Shown: positions 30,864-42,695, counted from the stretch's first letter. The stretch: 64,000 bases of DNA from an uncultured Cedecea sp. (GCF_947498825.1 NZ_CANMLV010000016.1:1-64000), one strand, 5' to 3'. The notes: generated from the letters alone by a model not told the origin. Made by a program: numbers and translations.

Positions 30864-32678
30864 ATGACAACTCAGGCTCCACCGACCACGACGCTGCCCT
30901 TGAATCAGGAACAGCTGGCTCATCTTCAGGCGGCAACAACCGACCTTTCCCACACCCAGCTGGCCTGGTTGTCAGGTTATTTCTGGGGCGTTGTGAATCA
31001 ACAGGCGCTGGCGCCAGGTGCGGCTGTTGCGCCAGCCGCTGTCGCGGTTGCTGAGACTCCGACCATTACTTTGATTTCAGCTTCGCAAACCGGCAACGCC
31101 AGACGTGTGAGCGAGCAATTACGTGATGAGCTGTTGGCAGCAGATCTTAAAGTGAACCTGGTGAACGCCGGGGACTATAAATTCAAGCAAATCGCGCAGG
31201 AAAAACTGCTGATTATTATCACCTCCACTCAAGGGGAGGGGGAAACGCCTGAAGAAGCCGTTGCGCTACATAAGTTCTTGTTCTCGAAAAAAGCCCCTCG
31301 GCTGGAAGACAGTGCCTTTGCGGTCTTTAGTCTCGGGGATTCGTCGTATGAGTTTTTCTGCAAGGCGGGTAAAGACTTTGATACCCGGCTGGCTGAGCTT
31401 GGCGCAGAACGCCTGTTAGACAGAGTTGACGCTGATGTTGAGTATCAGGCTGAGGCAAAAACTTGGCGTGATAATCTGGTGACTCGACTGAAAGCGCGTG
31501 TTCCTGCCGGGGCGCCGACAACAGCGGCTGCTATCGCAGGAAATCAGTCCACCGTTCATAGCGAGTTGTACACAAAAGAGTCACCTCTGACAGCAACGCT
31601 TGCCGCTAATCAAAAAATAACCGGACGCGCTTCAGATAAAGATGTTCGCCATTTTGAAATCGATCTTGGGGATTCGGGTCTGCGTTATCAGCCAGGAGAT
31701 GCACTGGGTGTCTGGTATAATAACTCTCAAGAACTGGTGAAAGAACTGGTCGAACTGCTGTGGTTGAAAGGTGATGAAAGTGTTCAGGTTGAGGGGAAAA
31801 CGCTTCCTTTGAGTCAGGCGCTGAGAGAACACTTTGAACTGACCATTAATACCGCCAATATCGTTGAACAATACGCCCAGTTGACCCGAAATACTCAATT
31901 ACTCGAGCTGGTGGGGGATAAAGCGAAATTGCAACATTATGCGCAAACCACACCGATCGTCGATATGGTTCGTTTTGCGCCAGCCGAACTGAGCGCTGAG
32001 CAACTTATCGGTCTGTTACGCCCGCTGACGCCTCGCCTGTATTCTATCGCTTCCTCACAGGCCGAAGCAGAAAGTGAAGTGCATATTACTGTCGGGGTTG
32101 TACGCTATGAAATCGAAGGACGTGCCCGTACTGGCGGCGCTTCTGGTTTCCTTGCTGACCACCTTGAAGAAGAGGGGGAAGTGCGTGTGTTTATAGAACA
32201 TAACGATAACTTCCGTTTGCCAGCCAACCCAGAAACACCGGTCATTATGATTGGTCCGGGTACCGGTATTGCACCTTTCCGCGCCTTTATGCAGCAGCGT
32301 GACAACGACGGTGCCAGCGGTAAAAACTGGTTGTTCTTTGGCAACCCGCACTTCACTGAAGATTTTCTCTACCAGGTCGAATGGCAGCGCTATGCGAAAG
32401 ATGGCTTACTGACCAATATCGATCTTGCCTGGTCTCGTGACCAAAAACATAAAGTATACGTACAAGATAAACTGCGCGAAAAAGGTGCAGAACTGTGGCG
32501 CTGGATCCAAGAGGGTGCCCACATTTACGTCTGTGGTGATGCAAGTCGCATGGCTAAAGACGTTGAGCAAGCATTACTGGAAGTGGTTGCCGAACACGGT
32601 GGCATGGATACCGAAACGGCGGATGAATTTTTAAGTGAGCTGCGCGTTGAGCGCCGTTATCAGCGAGATGTCTACTAA
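30864..32678 (+). CDS. cysJ: NADPH-sulfite reductase flavoprotein (alpha) subunit
   Basis: Diflavin subunit of assimilatory sulfite reductase, passing electrons from NADPH through FAD and FMN to CysI. The 604-residue protein has an N-terminal flavodoxin domain ([16 protein letters not shown] and [12 protein letters not shown]), an FAD domain (RLYSIASSQ) and an NADPH domain ([18 protein letters not shown]), ending RYQRDVY. The stop overlaps the cysI start, indicating coupling. The cysJIH order is that of E. coli. Confidence 0.97.
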   Translation: MTTQAPPTTTLPLNQEQLAHLQAATTDLSHTQLAWLSGYFWGVVNQQALAPGAAVAPAAVAVAETPTITLISASQTGNARRVSEQLRDELLAADLKVNLVNAGDYKFKQIAQEKLLIIITSTQGEGETPEEAVALHKFLFSKKAPRLEDSAFAVFSLGDSSYEFFCKAGKDFDTRLAELGAERLLDRVDADVEYQAEAKTWRDNLVTRLKARVPAGAPTTAAAIAGNQSTVHSELYTKESPLTATLAANQKITGRASDKDVRHFEIDLGDSGLRYQPGDALGVWYNNSQELVKELVELLWLKGDESVQVEGKTLPLSQALREHFELTINTANIVEQYAQLTRNTQLLELVGDKAKLQHYAQTTPIVDMVRFAPAELSAEQLIGLLRPLTPRLYSIASSQAEAESEVHITVGVVRYEIEGRARTGGASGFLADHLEEEGEVRVFIEHNDNFRLPANPETPVIMIGPGTGIAPFRAFMQQRDNDGASGKNWLFFGNPHFTEDFLYQVEWQRYAKDGLLTNIDLAWSRDQKHKVYVQDKLREKGAELWRWIQEGAHIYVCGDASRMAKDVEQALLEVVAEHGGMDTETADEFLSELRVERRYQRDVY

Positions 32679-34390
32679 TGAGTGAAAAACACCCCGGACC
32701 TTTAGTGGTTGAAGGTAAGCTGGCCGATGCCGAACGATTGAAACGCGACAGTAACTATTTACGTGGCACCATCAAAGAAGACCTGAAAGAAGGGATTACG
32801 GGTGGTTTCCAGGGCGATAATTTTCTGCTGATCCGTTTTCACGGTATGTACCAGCAGGATGACCGTGATATCCGCGCTGAACGTGCAGAGCAAAAGCTTG
32901 AACCTCGTCATACCATGATGCTGCGTTGCCGTTTGCCGGGTGGCATTATTTCGCCCCAGCAATGGATGGCGATAGACAAGTTTGCCGAAGATAAAACACT
33001 CTACGGCAGTATTCGTCTGACTAACCGCCAGACTTTCCAGTTCCACGGAATTGTAAAAAATAACGTCAAGCCGGCCCATGAAATGCTGCATGAAGTGGGA
33101 CTGGATGCACTGGCGACGGCCAACGATGTTAACCGAAATGTTCTGTGTACTTCTAATCCGGTTGAGTCAGAGCTTCACCAGGAAGCGTACGAGTGGGCGA
33201 AAAAGCTGTCTGAGCATTTACTGCCACGCACCCGGGCCTATGCTGAGATCTGGTGGGATCAAGAGAAAGTGGCGACCACAGATGAGGAACCTATTCTGGG
33301 GCCGACTTATCTGCCGCGTAAATTTAAAACCACTGTGGTTATTCCACCGCAAAATGATGTCGATCTTCATGCCAACGACATGAACTTTATTGCGATTGCG
33401 GAGAACGGCAAACTGGTTGGCTTTAACCTGCTGGTCGGCGGTGGTTTATCTATTGAGCATGGCAATAAAAATACCTATGCCCGTACTGCCAGTGAATTTG
33501 GTTATATTCCACTGGAGCATACTCTGGCGGTGGCAGAAGCAGTGGTCACAACCCAGCGTGACTGGGGTAACCGTACCGATCGTAAAAATGCCAAGACCAA
33601 ATATACCTTGGAACGTGTTGGGGTTGAGGTTTTCAAAGCGGAAGTTGAGCGTCGTGCCGGTATTAAATTTGAACCGACCCGCGACTACAAATTTACTGGC
33701 CGTGGCGATCGTATTGGCTGGGTAAAAGGCATTGATGATAAATGGCATCTGACGCTGTTTATTGAAAATGGCCGTATTCTTGATTATCCGGATAAGCCGT
33801 TAAAAACCGGGTTACTGGAAATTGCGCGCATTCACCAAGGAGATTTCCGCTTAACTGCCAATCAGAACCTGATTGTGGCGGGTGTTCCGAAAAGTGAAAA
33901 AGCAAAAATTGAAAAGCTGGCGAAAGCGCATGGCCTGATGGATGCTGTTACACCACAGCGTGAGAACTCGATGGCCTGTGTTGCCTTCCCCACGTGTCCG
34001 CTGGCAATGGCAGAGGCAGAGCGTTTCTTACCTCAGTTTGTCACTAAAGTAGAGCAGGTTCTGGTAAAGCATAACGTGCCGAATGAGCATATCGTAACCC
34101 GCGTAACCGGCTGCCCGAATGGTTGTGGTCGTGCCATGCTGGCTGAAATTGGTCTGGTCGGTAAAGCACCTGGTCGCTATAACCTGCATATTGGTGGGAA
34201 TCGTATCGGTACCCGTATACCGCGTATGTACCGGGAAAATATTACTGAACCCGAAATTCTTGCCTCAATTGATGAGTTGGTCGAGCGCTGGGCCAAAGAA
34301 CGTAAAGCAAAGGAAGGCTTTGGTGACTTCACCATCCGTGCCGGTATTATCCGCCCGGTGCTGGATCCCGCTCGTGATCTCTGGGATTAA
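32678..34390 (+). CDS. cysI: sulfite reductase hemoprotein (beta) subunit
   Basis: Siroheme and 4Fe-4S subunit that reduces sulfite to sulfide. The 570-residue protein has the substrate-binding arginine/lysine regions ([14 protein letters not shown]) and the cluster Cys pairs in [14 protein letters not shown] and [12 protein letters not shown]. The length matches E. coli CysI (570). It overlaps cysJ by one base (TAATG) and is followed by an intercistronic hairpin before cysH. Confidence 0.97.
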   Translation: MSEKHPGPLVVEGKLADAERLKRDSNYLRGTIKEDLKEGITGGFQGDNFLLIRFHGMYQQDDRDIRAERAEQKLEPRHTMMLRCRLPGGIISPQQWMAIDKFAEDKTLYGSIRLTNRQTFQFHGIVKNNVKPAHEMLHEVGLDALATANDVNRNVLCTSNPVESELHQEAYEWAKKLSEHLLPRTRAYAEIWWDQEKVATTDEEPILGPTYLPRKFKTTVVIPPQNDVDLHANDMNFIAIAENGKLVGFNLLVGGGLSIEHGNKNTYARTASEFGYIPLEHTLAVAEAVVTTQRDWGNRTDRKNAKTKYTLERVGVEVFKAEVERRAGIKFEPTRDYKFTGRGDRIGWVKGIDDKWHLTLFIENGRILDYPDKPLKTGLLEIARIHQGDFRLTANQNLIVAGVPKSEKAKIEKLAKAHGLMDAVTPQRENSMACVAFPTCPLAMAEAERFLPQFVTKVEQVLVKHNVPNEHIVTRVTGCPNGCGRAMLAEIGLVGKAPGRYNLHIGGNRIGTRIPRMYRENITEPEILASIDELVERWAKERKAKEGFGDFTIRAGIIRPVLDPARDLWD

Positions 34391-34413
34391 TGCTGACTGA
34401 GTCGTCAGTCTGA

Positions 34414-34440
34414 GCGGTCTGTCAGGCTATAACAGACCGC
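34414..34440 (+). terminator. intercistronic hairpin between cysI and cysH
   Basis: GCGGTCTGT and ACAGACCGC form a perfect 9-bp stem with a 9-nt loop. No T-run follows, so it more likely stabilises the cysJI message or attenuates than ends it. Confidence 0.5.
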
Positions 34441-34473
34441 TACATTCACTCTTTCGTTACAAATGAGTCGCTT

Positions 34474-35205
34474 ATGTCCTTACCGAACTTAGCTACCTTA
34501 AATGAATTGTCATCAGTTGAACGCGCGATAGCACTGGCGCAGGTCAACAATGACTTGGAAAAACTGAACGCTGAACAGCGCGTTGCCTGGGCACTGGAAC
34601 ATTTGCCCGGCGAGTTTGTGCTGTCTTCGAGCTTTGGTATTCAGGCCGCGGTATGTCTGCATCTGGTGACCCGACAGCGACCAGATATTCCGGTTATTCT
34701 CACTGATACAGGTTATCTGTTTCCTGAAACTTATCAGTTTATTGATGAATTAACCGAAAAGCTGAAGCTGAACCTTAAGGTTTATCGTGCCTCTGAAAGT
34801 GCTGCCTGGCAGGAAGCTCGCTACGGAAAACTCTGGGAACAGGGAGTGGAAGGGATCACTCGCTACAATGAAATAAACAAAGTCGAACCTATGAATCGGG
34901 GATTACAGGAGCTTAATGCTCAAACCTGGTTTGCCGGTTTGCGCCGGGAGCAATCGGGAAGCCGAGCGCATTTACCGGTACTGGGTGTTCAGCGTGGTGT
35001 GTTTAAAATCCTGCCAATCATTGATTGGGATAACCGTACCGTATATCAGTACCTGACCGATCACGGACTGAAATATCATCCGTTGTGGGATAAAGGCTAC
35101 TTATCGGTAGGAGACACCCATACCACCCGTAAATGGGAACCCGGCATGGCAGAAGAAGAGACCCGATTCTTTGGATTAAAACGTGAATGCGGGTTACATG
35201 AATAG
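34474..35205 (+). CDS. cysH: phosphoadenosine phosphosulfate (PAPS) reductase
   Basis: Thioredoxin-dependent reduction of PAPS to sulfite. The 243-residue protein has the PP-loop motif [10 protein letters not shown], the segment [14 protein letters not shown], the arginine-rich [10 protein letters not shown], and the C-terminal catalytic Cys in KRECGLHE. It lacks the extra Cys pairs that mark APS reductases, so the PAPS specificity call is firm. It is third in cysJIH. Confidence 0.96.
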   Translation: MSLPNLATLNELSSVERAIALAQVNNDLEKLNAEQRVAWALEHLPGEFVLSSSFGIQAAVCLHLVTRQRPDIPVILTDTGYLFPETYQFIDELTEKLKLNLKVYRASESAAWQEARYGKLWEQGVEGITRYNEINKVEPMNRGLQELNAQTWFAGLRREQSGSRAHLPVLGVQRGVFKILPIIDWDNRTVYQYLTDHGLKYHPLWDKGYLSVGDTHTTRKWEPGMAEEETRFFGLKRECGLHE

Positions 35206-35220
35206 CCTGCAAGTACACTC

Positions 35221-35242
35221 GCCCTGCTGTTATCGGCAGGGC
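35221..35242. terminator. hairpin between convergent cysH and iap
   Basis: GCCCTGC and GGCAGGGC arms lie in the 50-bp gap between the two convergent genes; the T tract is weak. Confidence 0.55.
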
Positions 35243-35255
35243 GGTATCACCAGCA

Positions 35256-36290
35256 CTACTTTTCTGCTTTAGCCAGACTTTTTACCAGCGGCAGCATAAT
35301 TCTCACGCTATCGCGCGTACGCTGCTTGATTCTCCCTGGTAACCATTTGTCCAGATACTGCATGTTATCCCGGGCGGCCTGGTGGTGTACTGTGCCTTCA
35401 GGAAACGCCTTGCTAACAGCACGCTGTTGCGGCAGATACTGTTTTTTCTCTACCCGCCCAGAGCTCACTGAAAGCACTGGAATTCCGGTATTATCAAATA
35501 ACACTACCTCCCGGTAAAAATCACCCTCTTTTGCTGGCAGAATATCGGGCTGGATGGCAGCCGGAATAGCAAACTGATTCGCGAGAGTGATTGCTTTGTC
35601 GCGGCCGAGTTTCCGTACCGCTGTCGGCGTTGATGCGCTACTGATAAAAGTCAGTTTTTCCCCGACGACCAAACTGTCCAGGTTAATCACCATCAGGGTA
35701 TTTTTTTGCTCTTCCGGACTCATCCGTAGCAGCACACTACTGGCTCCGGCAGCAGCGAGCTGCTTACCACTGGTGGCGATGAAACGAATACTGTAACGGG
35801 TTGGCGTATTGCGCAGACGTTGCGCCAGTTCCAGCATTACCCCTAAGCCTGATGCATTATCATCCAGTCCCTGTAACGATAAGCCACCAAGATTGTTGTC
35901 TCTGTCTTTATCACTGAGCGGGATCCAGGTATCCAGATGCGCCATGATAATAATCTGTTGTGGTTCTTTTCCCGGATGGACCGCAATCACGCTATTACCA
36001 GTGACATTTTGCTCACTTTGTTGACCGTTGGTCTGGGTATAGGAATAGCGCGCAGTAAACTGGCGGATATCGCTTTGGTATCCCCATGATTTAAATTGCT
36101 GCATCAGATAGTCTGCTATCAGTAATTCAGCCGGGCTTCCGGCCATACGACCGGGAAAATGACTGGCAATATATCGCGTCTGTTGTTCGGCAATCTCACC
36201 GATTTTAGGCGCATGGGAAGCAGAAAAAACGCTAACAGAATAAAACCCCAGCATCAGACAAAGCAGCAGGCGGCGCACAGCGGAGAACAT
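35256..36290 (-). CDS. iap: Iap-like M28 family protein, probable catalytic residues changed
   Basis: Homologue of the periplasmic alkaline-phosphatase isozyme-conversion aminopeptidase Iap, at the same place as in E. coli (divergent from cysD). The 344-residue protein has a signal peptide (residues 1 to about 24) and the M28 segments AHLDTW (His118) and GLDDNASG. The Glu-Glu pair that M28 enzymes place after SG is here SGKQLAAAG (Lys176-Gln177), and the C-terminal His region reads VHHQAARDN. The fold is probably kept, but peptidase activity is doubtful. The gene is uninterrupted. Confidence 0.85.
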   Translation of the reverse strand: MFSAVRRLLLCLMLGFYSVSVFSASHAPKIGEIAEQQTRYIASHFPGRMAGSPAELLIADYLMQQFKSWGYQSDIRQFTARYSYTQTNGQQSEQNVTGNSVIAVHPGKEPQQIIIMAHLDTWIPLSDKDRDNNLGGLSLQGLDDNASGLGVMLELAQRLRNTPTRYSIRFIATSGKQLAAAGASSVLLRMSPEEQKNTLMVINLDSLVVGEKLTFISSASTPTAVRKLGRDKAITLANQFAIPAAIQPDILPAKEGDFYREVVLFDNTGIPVLSVSSGRVEKKQYLPQQRAVSKAFPEGTVHHQAARDNMQYLDKWLPGRIKQRTRDSVRIMLPLVKSLAKAEK

Positions 36291-36619
36291 GATCTATCCT
36301 TATTTCATTTTTGCTCTGCACTATCCGGTCCAGAGTCATGATATGTGAGAAAATCTGGTCGGAGAGCGATATTTTTTAACCCCTTCTAGTATGAAACTGT
36401 CGCGGTGGATAGCCAATGATAATTATGTTTAAACCTGAATAAATTAGGTGGTTAAGCACAATTTGTTGTGAGCTTTGTCATTTCGTTATTACTTTTTGGA
36501 ACGACTCATTCCAAATGGTAATTTCATAACGGATCAAGTCGCGATTTATAGTCCTGTTAGATTAAATCTCAAACGGCTGACAACGAGCAGTCGTAATGTT
36601 TTTCGCTTAAGGGAAGGTT
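36291..36619. promoter_or_regulatory. 329-bp divergent iap-cysD region
   Basis: No gene is seen. The AT-rich stretch holds the inverted repeat TTTGGAA-(7 nt)-TTCCAAA at 36495-36515, about 105 bp before cysD. This is within reach of a CysB-regulated promoter, but it does not match a CysB consensus that I can state with confidence. Confidence 0.5.
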
Positions 36620-37528
36620 ATGGACCAAAATCGACTTACGCACTTGCGACAATTGGAAGCTGAGAGTATCCATATTATTCGTGAAGTTGCTGCCGAGTTT
36701 TCTAATCCGGTGATGATGTACTCCATTGGTAAAGATTCCTCAGTGATGCTGCACTTGGCACGCAAAGCCTTCTACCCAGGAACATTACCATTCCCTTTAC
36801 TGCATGTGGACACGGGCTGGAAATTTCGTGAAATGTACGAGTTTCGCGATCGCACCGCCAAAGAGTATGGCTGTGAGTTGATTGTTCATCGTAATCCGGA
36901 AGGCCTGGCAATGGGGATTAATCCCTTTGTTCATGGCAGTGCCAAGCATACTGATATCATGAAAACCGAAGGGCTCAAGCAGGCTCTGAATAAATATGGT
37001 TTTGATGCGGCATTTGGCGGTGCGCGCCGCGATGAAGAAAAATCCCGTGCTAAAGAACGTATTTACTCTTTCCGTGACCGTTTTCACCGCTGGGATCCTA
37101 AAAACCAGCGCCCTGAGTTGTGGCATAACTATAACGGCCAGATCAACAAAGGTGAGAGTATTCGCGTATTTCCTTTATCTAACTGGACTGAGCTCGATAT
37201 CTGGCAGTACATCTACTTAGAAAATATCAATATTGTTCCACTCTATCTTGCGGCTCCTCGTCCGATTATTGAACGTGATGGCATGCTAATGATGGTGGAT
37301 GATGACCGTATTGAGCTGCAACCTGGCGAAGAAATACAACAGCGTATGGTGCGTTTCCGTACCTTAGGCTGCTGGCCATTGACGGGTGCCGTTGAGTCCA
37401 GTGCTCAGACACTGCCTTCGATAATTGAAGAAATGCTGGTCTCTACCACCAGTGAACGACAGGGACGCGTCATCGACCGCGACCAGGCAGGCTCTATGGA
37501 GCTGAAAAAACGTCAAGGTTATTTCTAA
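36620..37528 (+). CDS. cysD: sulfate adenylyltransferase subunit 2
   Basis: Catalytic ATP-sulfurylase subunit that makes APS from sulfate and ATP, driven by GTP hydrolysis in CysN. The 302-residue protein has the PP-loop [15 protein letters not shown] and the segment [15 protein letters not shown]. It is followed by cysN after 11 bp. I use ATG at 36620, giving [16 protein letters not shown] as in E. coli. Confidence 0.97.
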   Translation: MDQNRLTHLRQLEAESIHIIREVAAEFSNPVMMYSIGKDSSVMLHLARKAFYPGTLPFPLLHVDTGWKFREMYEFRDRTAKEYGCELIVHRNPEGLAMGINPFVHGSAKHTDIMKTEGLKQALNKYGFDAAFGGARRDEEKSRAKERIYSFRDRFHRWDPKNQRPELWHNYNGQINKGESIRVFPLSNWTELDIWQYIYLENINIVPLYLAAPRPIIERDGMLMMVDDDRIELQPGEEIQQRMVRFRTLGCWPLTGAVESSAQTLPSIIEEMLVSTTSERQGRVIDRDQAGSMELKKRQGYF

Positions 37529-37539
37529 GGAACCGCCAG

Positions 37540-38967
37540 ATGAACACGACTATTGCACAACAAATTGCTGATGAAGGCGGAGTAGAGTCCTATCTGCACG
37601 CTCAACAACATAAAAGCCTGCTGCGTTTTCTGACTTGCGGCAGCGTTGATGACGGTAAAAGTACCCTGATTGGGCGACTGCTGCACGATACCCGGCAGAT
37701 TTATGAAGACCAGCTCTCTTCCCTGCATACCGACAGTAAACGTCATGGGACGCAAGGCGAGAAGCTGGATCTGGCATTGCTGGTAGATGGCTTACAGGCT
37801 GAACGTGAGCAGGGCATCACCATCGACGTTGCCTATCGCTATTTTTCCACTGAAAAACGTAAATTCATCATCGCAGATACACCCGGGCATGAGCAGTATA
37901 CCCGTAATATGGCGACCGGAGCCTCGACCTGCGAACTGGCTATTTTGCTTATCGATGCCAGAAGAGGCGTTCTTGATCAGACGCGTCGGCACAGTTTTAT
38001 TACCACTTTATTGGGTATTAAACACCTGGTCGTTGCTGTGAATAAAATGGACCTGGTTGATTTCAGCGAATCCAGATTTGAAGAAATTAAACAGGATTAT
38101 CTGACTTTTGCTCAACAATTGCCGTCAGACCTGGATATTCGCTTTGTGCCGCTTTCAGCACTTGAAGGGGATAATGTTGCCAGTTCAAGTACGGCTATGC
38201 CGTGGTACAGTGGCCCAACTTTACTGAGCGTACTGGAAACGGTTGAGATAGCACGGGATGTTGATCGGCAACCGATGCGCTTCCCGGTACAGTACGTTAA
38301 CCGCCCGAATCTCGATTTCCGTGGTTATGCCGGAACGCTGGCATCCGGAACCGTGTATGTGGGACAGCGAGTGAAGGTCTTACCTTCCGGAGTGGAGTCA
38401 TCCATTGCTGAGATCGTCACCTTTGACGGAAATCTTGATAACGCAATCGCAGGTGAAGCGATAACGCTGGTTCTGAAAGATGAAATAGATATCAGCCGGG
38501 GTGATTTACTGGTTGATGCCGGCGAGAAACTTGAAGCGGTGCAGAGTGCTAAAGTTGATGTGGTGTGGATGGCTGAGCAATCACTAAAAATTGGCCAGAG
38601 CTATGACATTAAAATTGCCGGAAAGAAAACCCGCGCTCATGTTGATGCCATTGATTATCAGGTAGAAATAAACTCTCTGACCCATCTGGAGGCGAACAGT
38701 TTACCGCTCAATGGTATTGGTCTGGTCAGCCTGACTTTTGATGAGCCTTTAGTGCTTGATACTTATCAGCAAAATCCGGTTACCGGTGGAATTATTTTCA
38801 TCGACCGTCTGAGTAATGTCACGGTCGGAGCCGGTATGGTGCGCGAGCCATTACTGGGAGAACAACAGACGCCTGCTGAATTCAGTGCCTTTGAGCTTGA
38901 GCTGAATGCTTTAGTTCGTCGTCACTTCCCACATTGGGGTGCGCGCGATTTGCTGGGAGGAAAATAA
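37540..38967 (+). CDS. cysN: sulfate adenylyltransferase subunit 1 (GTPase)
   Basis: EF-Tu-like GTPase that couples GTP hydrolysis to APS synthesis. In its 475 residues the P-loop [14 protein letters not shown] (G1), [13 protein letters not shown] (G3) and [10 protein letters not shown] (G4) are intact, followed by two beta-barrel domains. The stop overlaps the cysC start (TAATG), so the operon cysDNC is tightly coupled. Confidence 0.97.
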   Translation: MNTTIAQQIADEGGVESYLHAQQHKSLLRFLTCGSVDDGKSTLIGRLLHDTRQIYEDQLSSLHTDSKRHGTQGEKLDLALLVDGLQAEREQGITIDVAYRYFSTEKRKFIIADTPGHEQYTRNMATGASTCELAILLIDARRGVLDQTRRHSFITTLLGIKHLVVAVNKMDLVDFSESRFEEIKQDYLTFAQQLPSDLDIRFVPLSALEGDNVASSSTAMPWYSGPTLLSVLETVEIARDVDRQPMRFPVQYVNRPNLDFRGYAGTLASGTVYVGQRVKVLPSGVESSIAEIVTFDGNLDNAIAGEAITLVLKDEIDISRGDLLVDAGEKLEAVQSAKVDVVWMAEQSLKIGQSYDIKIAGKKTRAHVDAIDYQVEINSLTHLEANSLPLNGIGLVSLTFDEPLVLDTYQQNPVTGGIIFIDRLSNVTVGAGMVREPLLGEQQTPAEFSAFELELNALVRRHFPHWGARDLLGGK

Positions 38968-39572
38968 TGGCGAGCCATGATGATAATGTAGTCTGGCACT
39001 CCCACGCGGTGACACAGAAGCAGCGCGAAGCGCTGCACCAGCATCGTGGTGCGGTACTATGGTTTACCGGGCTTTCCGGCTCGGGAAAATCGACGGTTGC
39101 AGGTGCGCTGGAAGCCGCATTGCATGCGCGGGGGATCAGTACTTATCTGCTGGATGGCGACAATATCCGTCATGGCCTGTGTCGCGACTTAGGTTTCAGT
39201 GAGCATGACCGGAAAGAAAATATCCGTCGCGTAGGCGAAGTCGCTAAGTTAATGGTGGATGCGGGGCTGGTGGTATTAACGGCCTTTATTTCACCTTATC
39301 GGGCAGAAAGACAACAGGTCCGTGAATTAATTGGCGATGCTGATTTTTACGAAATATTTATCGATACGCCGTTGGAAATTTGTGAAACGCGCGATCCCAA
39401 AGGGCTTTATAAGAAGGCAAGAGCCGGAGAATTAACTCATTTTACCGGGATTGATTCACCTTATGAATCGCCGATAAACCCTGAGCTGCATCTTGCTGGT
39501 GAACAATTAGTAACAAATTTAGTGACTCAAATATTAGATCTGTTACGTGAGGAGGATATTATCAATCTCTGA
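38967..39572 (+). CDS. cysC: adenylyl-sulfate (APS) kinase
   Basis: Phosphorylates APS to PAPS, the substrate of CysH. The 201-residue protein has the P-loop [17 protein letters not shown] and the segments [11 protein letters not shown] and [15 protein letters not shown] start it at 38967 ([12 protein letters not shown]), which overlaps the cysN stop; an upstream GTG inside cysN is unlikely. Confidence 0.96.
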   Translation: MASHDDNVVWHSHAVTQKQREALHQHRGAVLWFTGLSGSGKSTVAGALEAALHARGISTYLLDGDNIRHGLCRDLGFSEHDRKENIRRVGEVAKLMVDAGLVVLTAFISPYRAERQQVRELIGDADFYEIFIDTPLEICETRDPKGLYKKARAGELTHFTGIDSPYESPINPELHLAGEQLVTNLVTQILDLLREEDIINL

Positions 39573-39622
39573 ATCCTATCTGGGAGTATAATGCTCCCAG
39601 ACATCAGAGTTATGAATACGCT

Positions 39623-39946
39623 ATGCGCAACAGCCCGAATTATTATATTTCCCAGGTTGACTCCAGGGCTGCCCCTGAAGATAAAACCTGGTCTCTGCCC
39701 GGTGCCTTTATTGGCTTTTTGTCGTGGCTGCTGGCGCTTGGCATGCCGTTCCTGCTGTATGGCCTGAACACGCTGTTTTTCTTCCTTTATACTTGGCCTT
39801 TTTTCCTCGCCCTGATGCCTTTATCAGTGGTTATTGGTATTGCCATGTACTCTCTTTCCGGCGCTAAACTGATGCTCAGCGCTCTGACAACCTTACTGCT
39901 GGTTGCGGTGATGTTTGGTGTCTTACTGTTATGGTTGTTTACCTGA
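39623..39946 (+). CDS. ygbE: DUF3561 inner membrane protein YgbE
   Basis: A 107-residue membrane protein of unknown function with three hydrophobic helices (about residues 27-50, 54-70 and 78-105). It lies between cysC and ftsB, the same place as E. coli ygbE. The CDS is 50 bp after cysC and may be read from the cysDNC promoter. Confidence 0.9.
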   Translation: MRNSPNYYISQVDSRAAPEDKTWSLPGAFIGFLSWLLALGMPFLLYGLNTLFFFLYTWPFFLALMPLSVVIGIAMYSLSGAKLMLSALTTLLLVAVMFGVLLLWLFT

Positions 39947-40119
39947 TCCATTCATCAAAGACCCTGTCTTCGTCTACTATTATCAGCGAAATATGTTGCA
40001 AACGCGCATCACCTCGCGTTCTGTGATAAATTTCACCGCAATGTCGCGGGTACCCTTATTCCCGCAGTAGAGTCAATGAACGAGTTGTGGGATGATTGTG
40101 CCGTTTTTCAGGGGGCTGG

Positions 40120-40440
40120 ATGGGTAAACTAACTTTACTGTTGCTGTGTATACTGGCTTGGCTCCAGTATTCTCTGTGGTTTGGGAAAAACGGTATCAAC
40201 GATTACGCCCGGCTCAGTGAAGATGTCACGGTACAACAGGCGACTAATGCCAAGTTAAAATCACGTAACGATCAGTTATTCGCTGAAATTGATGATCTTA
40301 ACGGTGGACAGGAAGCGATTGAAGAACGCGCCCGCAACGAATTAAGCATGATTAAACCCGGTGAAAATTTCTACCGTCTGGTTCCGGATGCCTCTAAGCG
40401 CGCTTTAAATAACCTGGGTGCCGGGCAAAATAATCGATAA
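40120..40440 (+). CDS. ftsB: cell division protein FtsB
   Basis: Bitopic inner-membrane protein of the FtsQLB divisome complex. The 106-residue product has one transmembrane helix (residues 4-20, [17 protein letters not shown]) and a periplasmic coiled coil (about 30-70, [20 protein letters not shown]). The start at 40120 gives MGKLTLLL as in E. coli; an earlier in-frame codon would add eight hydrophilic residues. ispD follows closely. Confidence 0.95.
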   Translation: MGKLTLLLLCILAWLQYSLWFGKNGINDYARLSEDVTVQQATNAKLKSRNDQLFAEIDDLNGGQEAIEERARNELSMIKPGENFYRLVPDASKRALNNLGAGQNNR

Positions 40441-40459
40441 TTTTCTATAAGTGAAAGGC

Positions 40460-41170
40460 ATGTGCAACTCCTCTCAGGATGTTATTGCCGTGGTTCCGGC
40501 TGCGGGTATCGGCAGTCGTATGCAAACGGAATATCCTAAGCAATACCTAAAAATTGGTCGTCTGACTATCCTCGAGCACGCTGTTGCGAGTCTGCTGGCG
40601 CATCCACGTATCGGTCAGATCATTATCGCTATCAGTGCTGACGACCCGTTTTTTGCAACGTTACCTCTTGCCGTCAATCCGCGTGTTACGGTCGTAACTG
40701 GGGGACAGACGCGTGCCGACTCTGTTCTCGCGGGTTTACAAGCGGCAGGCGAGAAACAGTGGGTACTGGTTCATGATGCAGCCCGTCCCTGTTTACATCA
40801 GGATGATCTTGAGCGTTTACTGGCTATCACTGCCACCAGTAAGGTTGGCGGTATTCTGGCGGCCCCTGTACGCGATACTATGAAGCGTGGTGAGCCAGGG
40901 GCATTGCTTATTGCACAAACTGTAGAGCGAGAAAACTTGTGGCATGCTCTGACCCCGCAACTCTTCCCCCTGGAGCTGTTGCGTAGCTGTCTACTACGTG
41001 CACTGAATGAAGGCGCTATTATCACTGACGAGGCATCAGCGCTGGAACATTGCCATTTTCATCCTCAATTAATTAGTGCTCGCGCCGACAATATTAAAGT
41101 GACCCGTCCTGAAGACTTGGCACTGGCGGAATTTTATCTTACGCGGTTAACCCAAACGGAGAATCTGTAA
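40460..41170 (+). CDS. ispD: 2-C-methyl-D-erythritol 4-phosphate cytidylyltransferase
   Basis: MEP-pathway enzyme making CDP-ME from MEP and CTP. The 236-residue protein has the nucleotide-binding [20 protein letters not shown] and the signature [17 protein letters not shown] prefer ATG at 40460 (with GAAAGG 5 nt upstream) to GTG at 40451. Its stop overlaps the ispF start, so the two MEP-pathway genes are coupled. Confidence 0.95.
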   Translation: MCNSSQDVIAVVPAAGIGSRMQTEYPKQYLKIGRLTILEHAVASLLAHPRIGQIIIAISADDPFFATLPLAVNPRVTVVTGGQTRADSVLAGLQAAGEKQWVLVHDAARPCLHQDDLERLLAITATSKVGGILAAPVRDTMKRGEPGALLIAQTVERENLWHALTPQLFPLELLRSCLLRALNEGAIITDEASALEHCHFHPQLISARADNIKVTRPEDLALAEFYLTRLTQTENL

Positions 41171-41649
41171 TGCGTATCGGACATGGTTTTGATGTTCATG
41201 CTTTTGGCGGCGAAGGTCCCATTGTTATTGGCGGGGTGCGTATCCCATTTGAAAAAGGGCTGATTGCCCATTCAGATGGTGATGTTGCTTTGCATGCGCT
41301 TACTGACGCCTTACTGGGAGCCGCCGCTTTAGGTGATATTGGTAAATTATTTCCTGATACTGATGCAACCTATAAAGGCGCCGATAGCCGTGAATTACTG
41401 CGTGAAGCCTGGCGTCGTATTCAGGCGCGTGGCTATACCTTAGGTAATGTTGATGTCACCATTATTGCTCAGGCGCCTAAAATGGCCCCGCATATCCCAC
41501 AGATGCGAGTATTTATTGCCGAAGACTTGGGTTGCCATATAGATGACGTCAATGTGAAAGCAACGACCAGCGAAAAACTGGGCTTTACAGGGCGGGGTGA
41601 AGGTATTGCTTGTGCCGCTGTGGCGTTATTACAGAAGGCTTCTCAGTAA
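41170..41649 (+). CDS. ispF: 2-C-methyl-D-erythritol 2,4-cyclodiphosphate synthase
   Basis: Cyclises CDP-ME 2-phosphate to MEcPP with loss of CMP. The 159-residue protein begins [13 protein letters not shown], which holds the zinc-binding Asp and His, and has the signature [20 protein letters not shown]. It overlaps ispD by one base and truD by one base. Confidence 0.97.
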   Translation: MRIGHGFDVHAFGGEGPIVIGGVRIPFEKGLIAHSDGDVALHALTDALLGAAALGDIGKLFPDTDATYKGADSRELLREAWRRIQARGYTLGNVDVTIIAQAPKMAPHIPQMRVFIAEDLGCHIDDVNVKATTSEKLGFTGRGEGIACAAVALLQKASQ

Positions 41650-42695
41650 TGGATATGCAAAATCTGACCTGGTTGCACGGCAGACCATCAGGTAGTGGAG
41701 TCATTAAAGCTAGCCCGGAAGATTTTCTGGTGACCGAAGATTTAGGCTTTGGTCCCGACGGAGATGGTGAACATGTGTTGCTCCGGATACGTAAAAAAGG
41801 CTGCAACACGCGTTTTGTGGCTGATGCGTTGGCAAAATTTCTTAAAGTTCACGCCCGCGAAGTGAGTTTTGCTGGTCAGAAAGACCGGCATGCTATTACC
41901 GAACAATGGTTCTGTGTCCGCCTGCCCGGGAAAGATATACCCGATATGAGTGGTTTTATACTTGAGGGTTGTGAGGTTCTGGAGTATGCCCGTCATCGTC
42001 GTAAATTACGCCTCGGAGCATTAAAGGGAAACGCCTTTAATCTGGTATTACGCAATATCAGTGATAGCTATGATACTGACATACGGCTGCAAGCGATAGC
42101 GAAAGTGGGTGTACCGAACTATTTTGGCAGTCAGCGTTTCGGTATCAATGGTAATAATTTGCAACAAGCACTGCGCTGGGCACAAAGCGATGCGCCTCTG
42201 CGGGATCGAAGCAAACGCAGTTTTTGGCTGTCTGCGACACGAAGTGCTCTGTTTAACTATATCGTCAGTACCAGACTGGCAGAAAAGCAGGTTAATCAAG
42301 TTATTGACGGGGATGCTTTACAGCTCGCCGGCCGTGGTAGCTGGTTTGTGGCGACGCCGGAAGAACATGACGTGTTACAGGCGCGTGTTGATAACGGTGA
42401 GTTATTAATCACAGCATCGTTACCTGGTGATGGTGACTGGGGCAGCCAAGGGGACGCTTTGGCTTTTGAGCAAGGCTGTGTGGCTGAAGAAGAGGTTTTG
42501 TTAGGATTGCTGAAACGTGAGCGTGTTGAAGCGGCACGACGGGCGATTCTGGTGACACCTCAAGCATTCCAGTGGCACTGGCAGGATGATTCCACTGTTG
42601 AGCTTAAATTTTGGTTACCGGCGGGGAGTTTTGCCACCAGTGTGGTGCGTGAACTGATCAACACCGGCGGTGAAGAGATCAATATTTCCGAATAA
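41649..42695 (+). CDS. truD: tRNA pseudouridine(13) synthase TruD
   Basis: Converts U13 of tRNA-Glu to pseudouridine. The 348-residue protein has the catalytic Asp in [16 protein letters not shown] and the TruD insertion-domain segments [14 protein letters not shown] and NYFGSQRFG. The start [11 protein letters not shown] at 41649 overlaps the ispF stop (TAATG). In E. coli truD overlaps surE; here a 262-bp gap follows with a hairpin and a possible small minus-strand gene. Confidence 0.95.
   Translation: MDMQNLTWLHGRPSGSGVIKASPEDFLVTEDLGFGPDGDGEHVLLRIRKKGCNTRFVADALAKFLKVHAREVSFAGQKDRHAITEQWFCVRLPGKDIPDMSGFILEGCEVLEYARHRRKLRLGALKGNAFNLVLRNISDSYDTDIRLQAIAKVGVPNYFGSQRFGINGNNLQQALRWAQSDAPLRDRSKRSFWLSATRSALFNYIVSTRLAEKQVNQVIDGDALQLAGRGSWFVATPEEHDVLQARVDNGELLITASLPGDGDWGSQGDALAFEQGCVAEEEVLLGLLKRERVEAARRAILVTPQAFQWHWQDDSTVELKFWLPAGSFATSVVRELINTGGEEINISE

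Noticed and set aside
40096..40119. Longer FtsB start eight codons upstream
   Set aside because: It would add polar residues before the membrane helix and does not match the family N-terminus.
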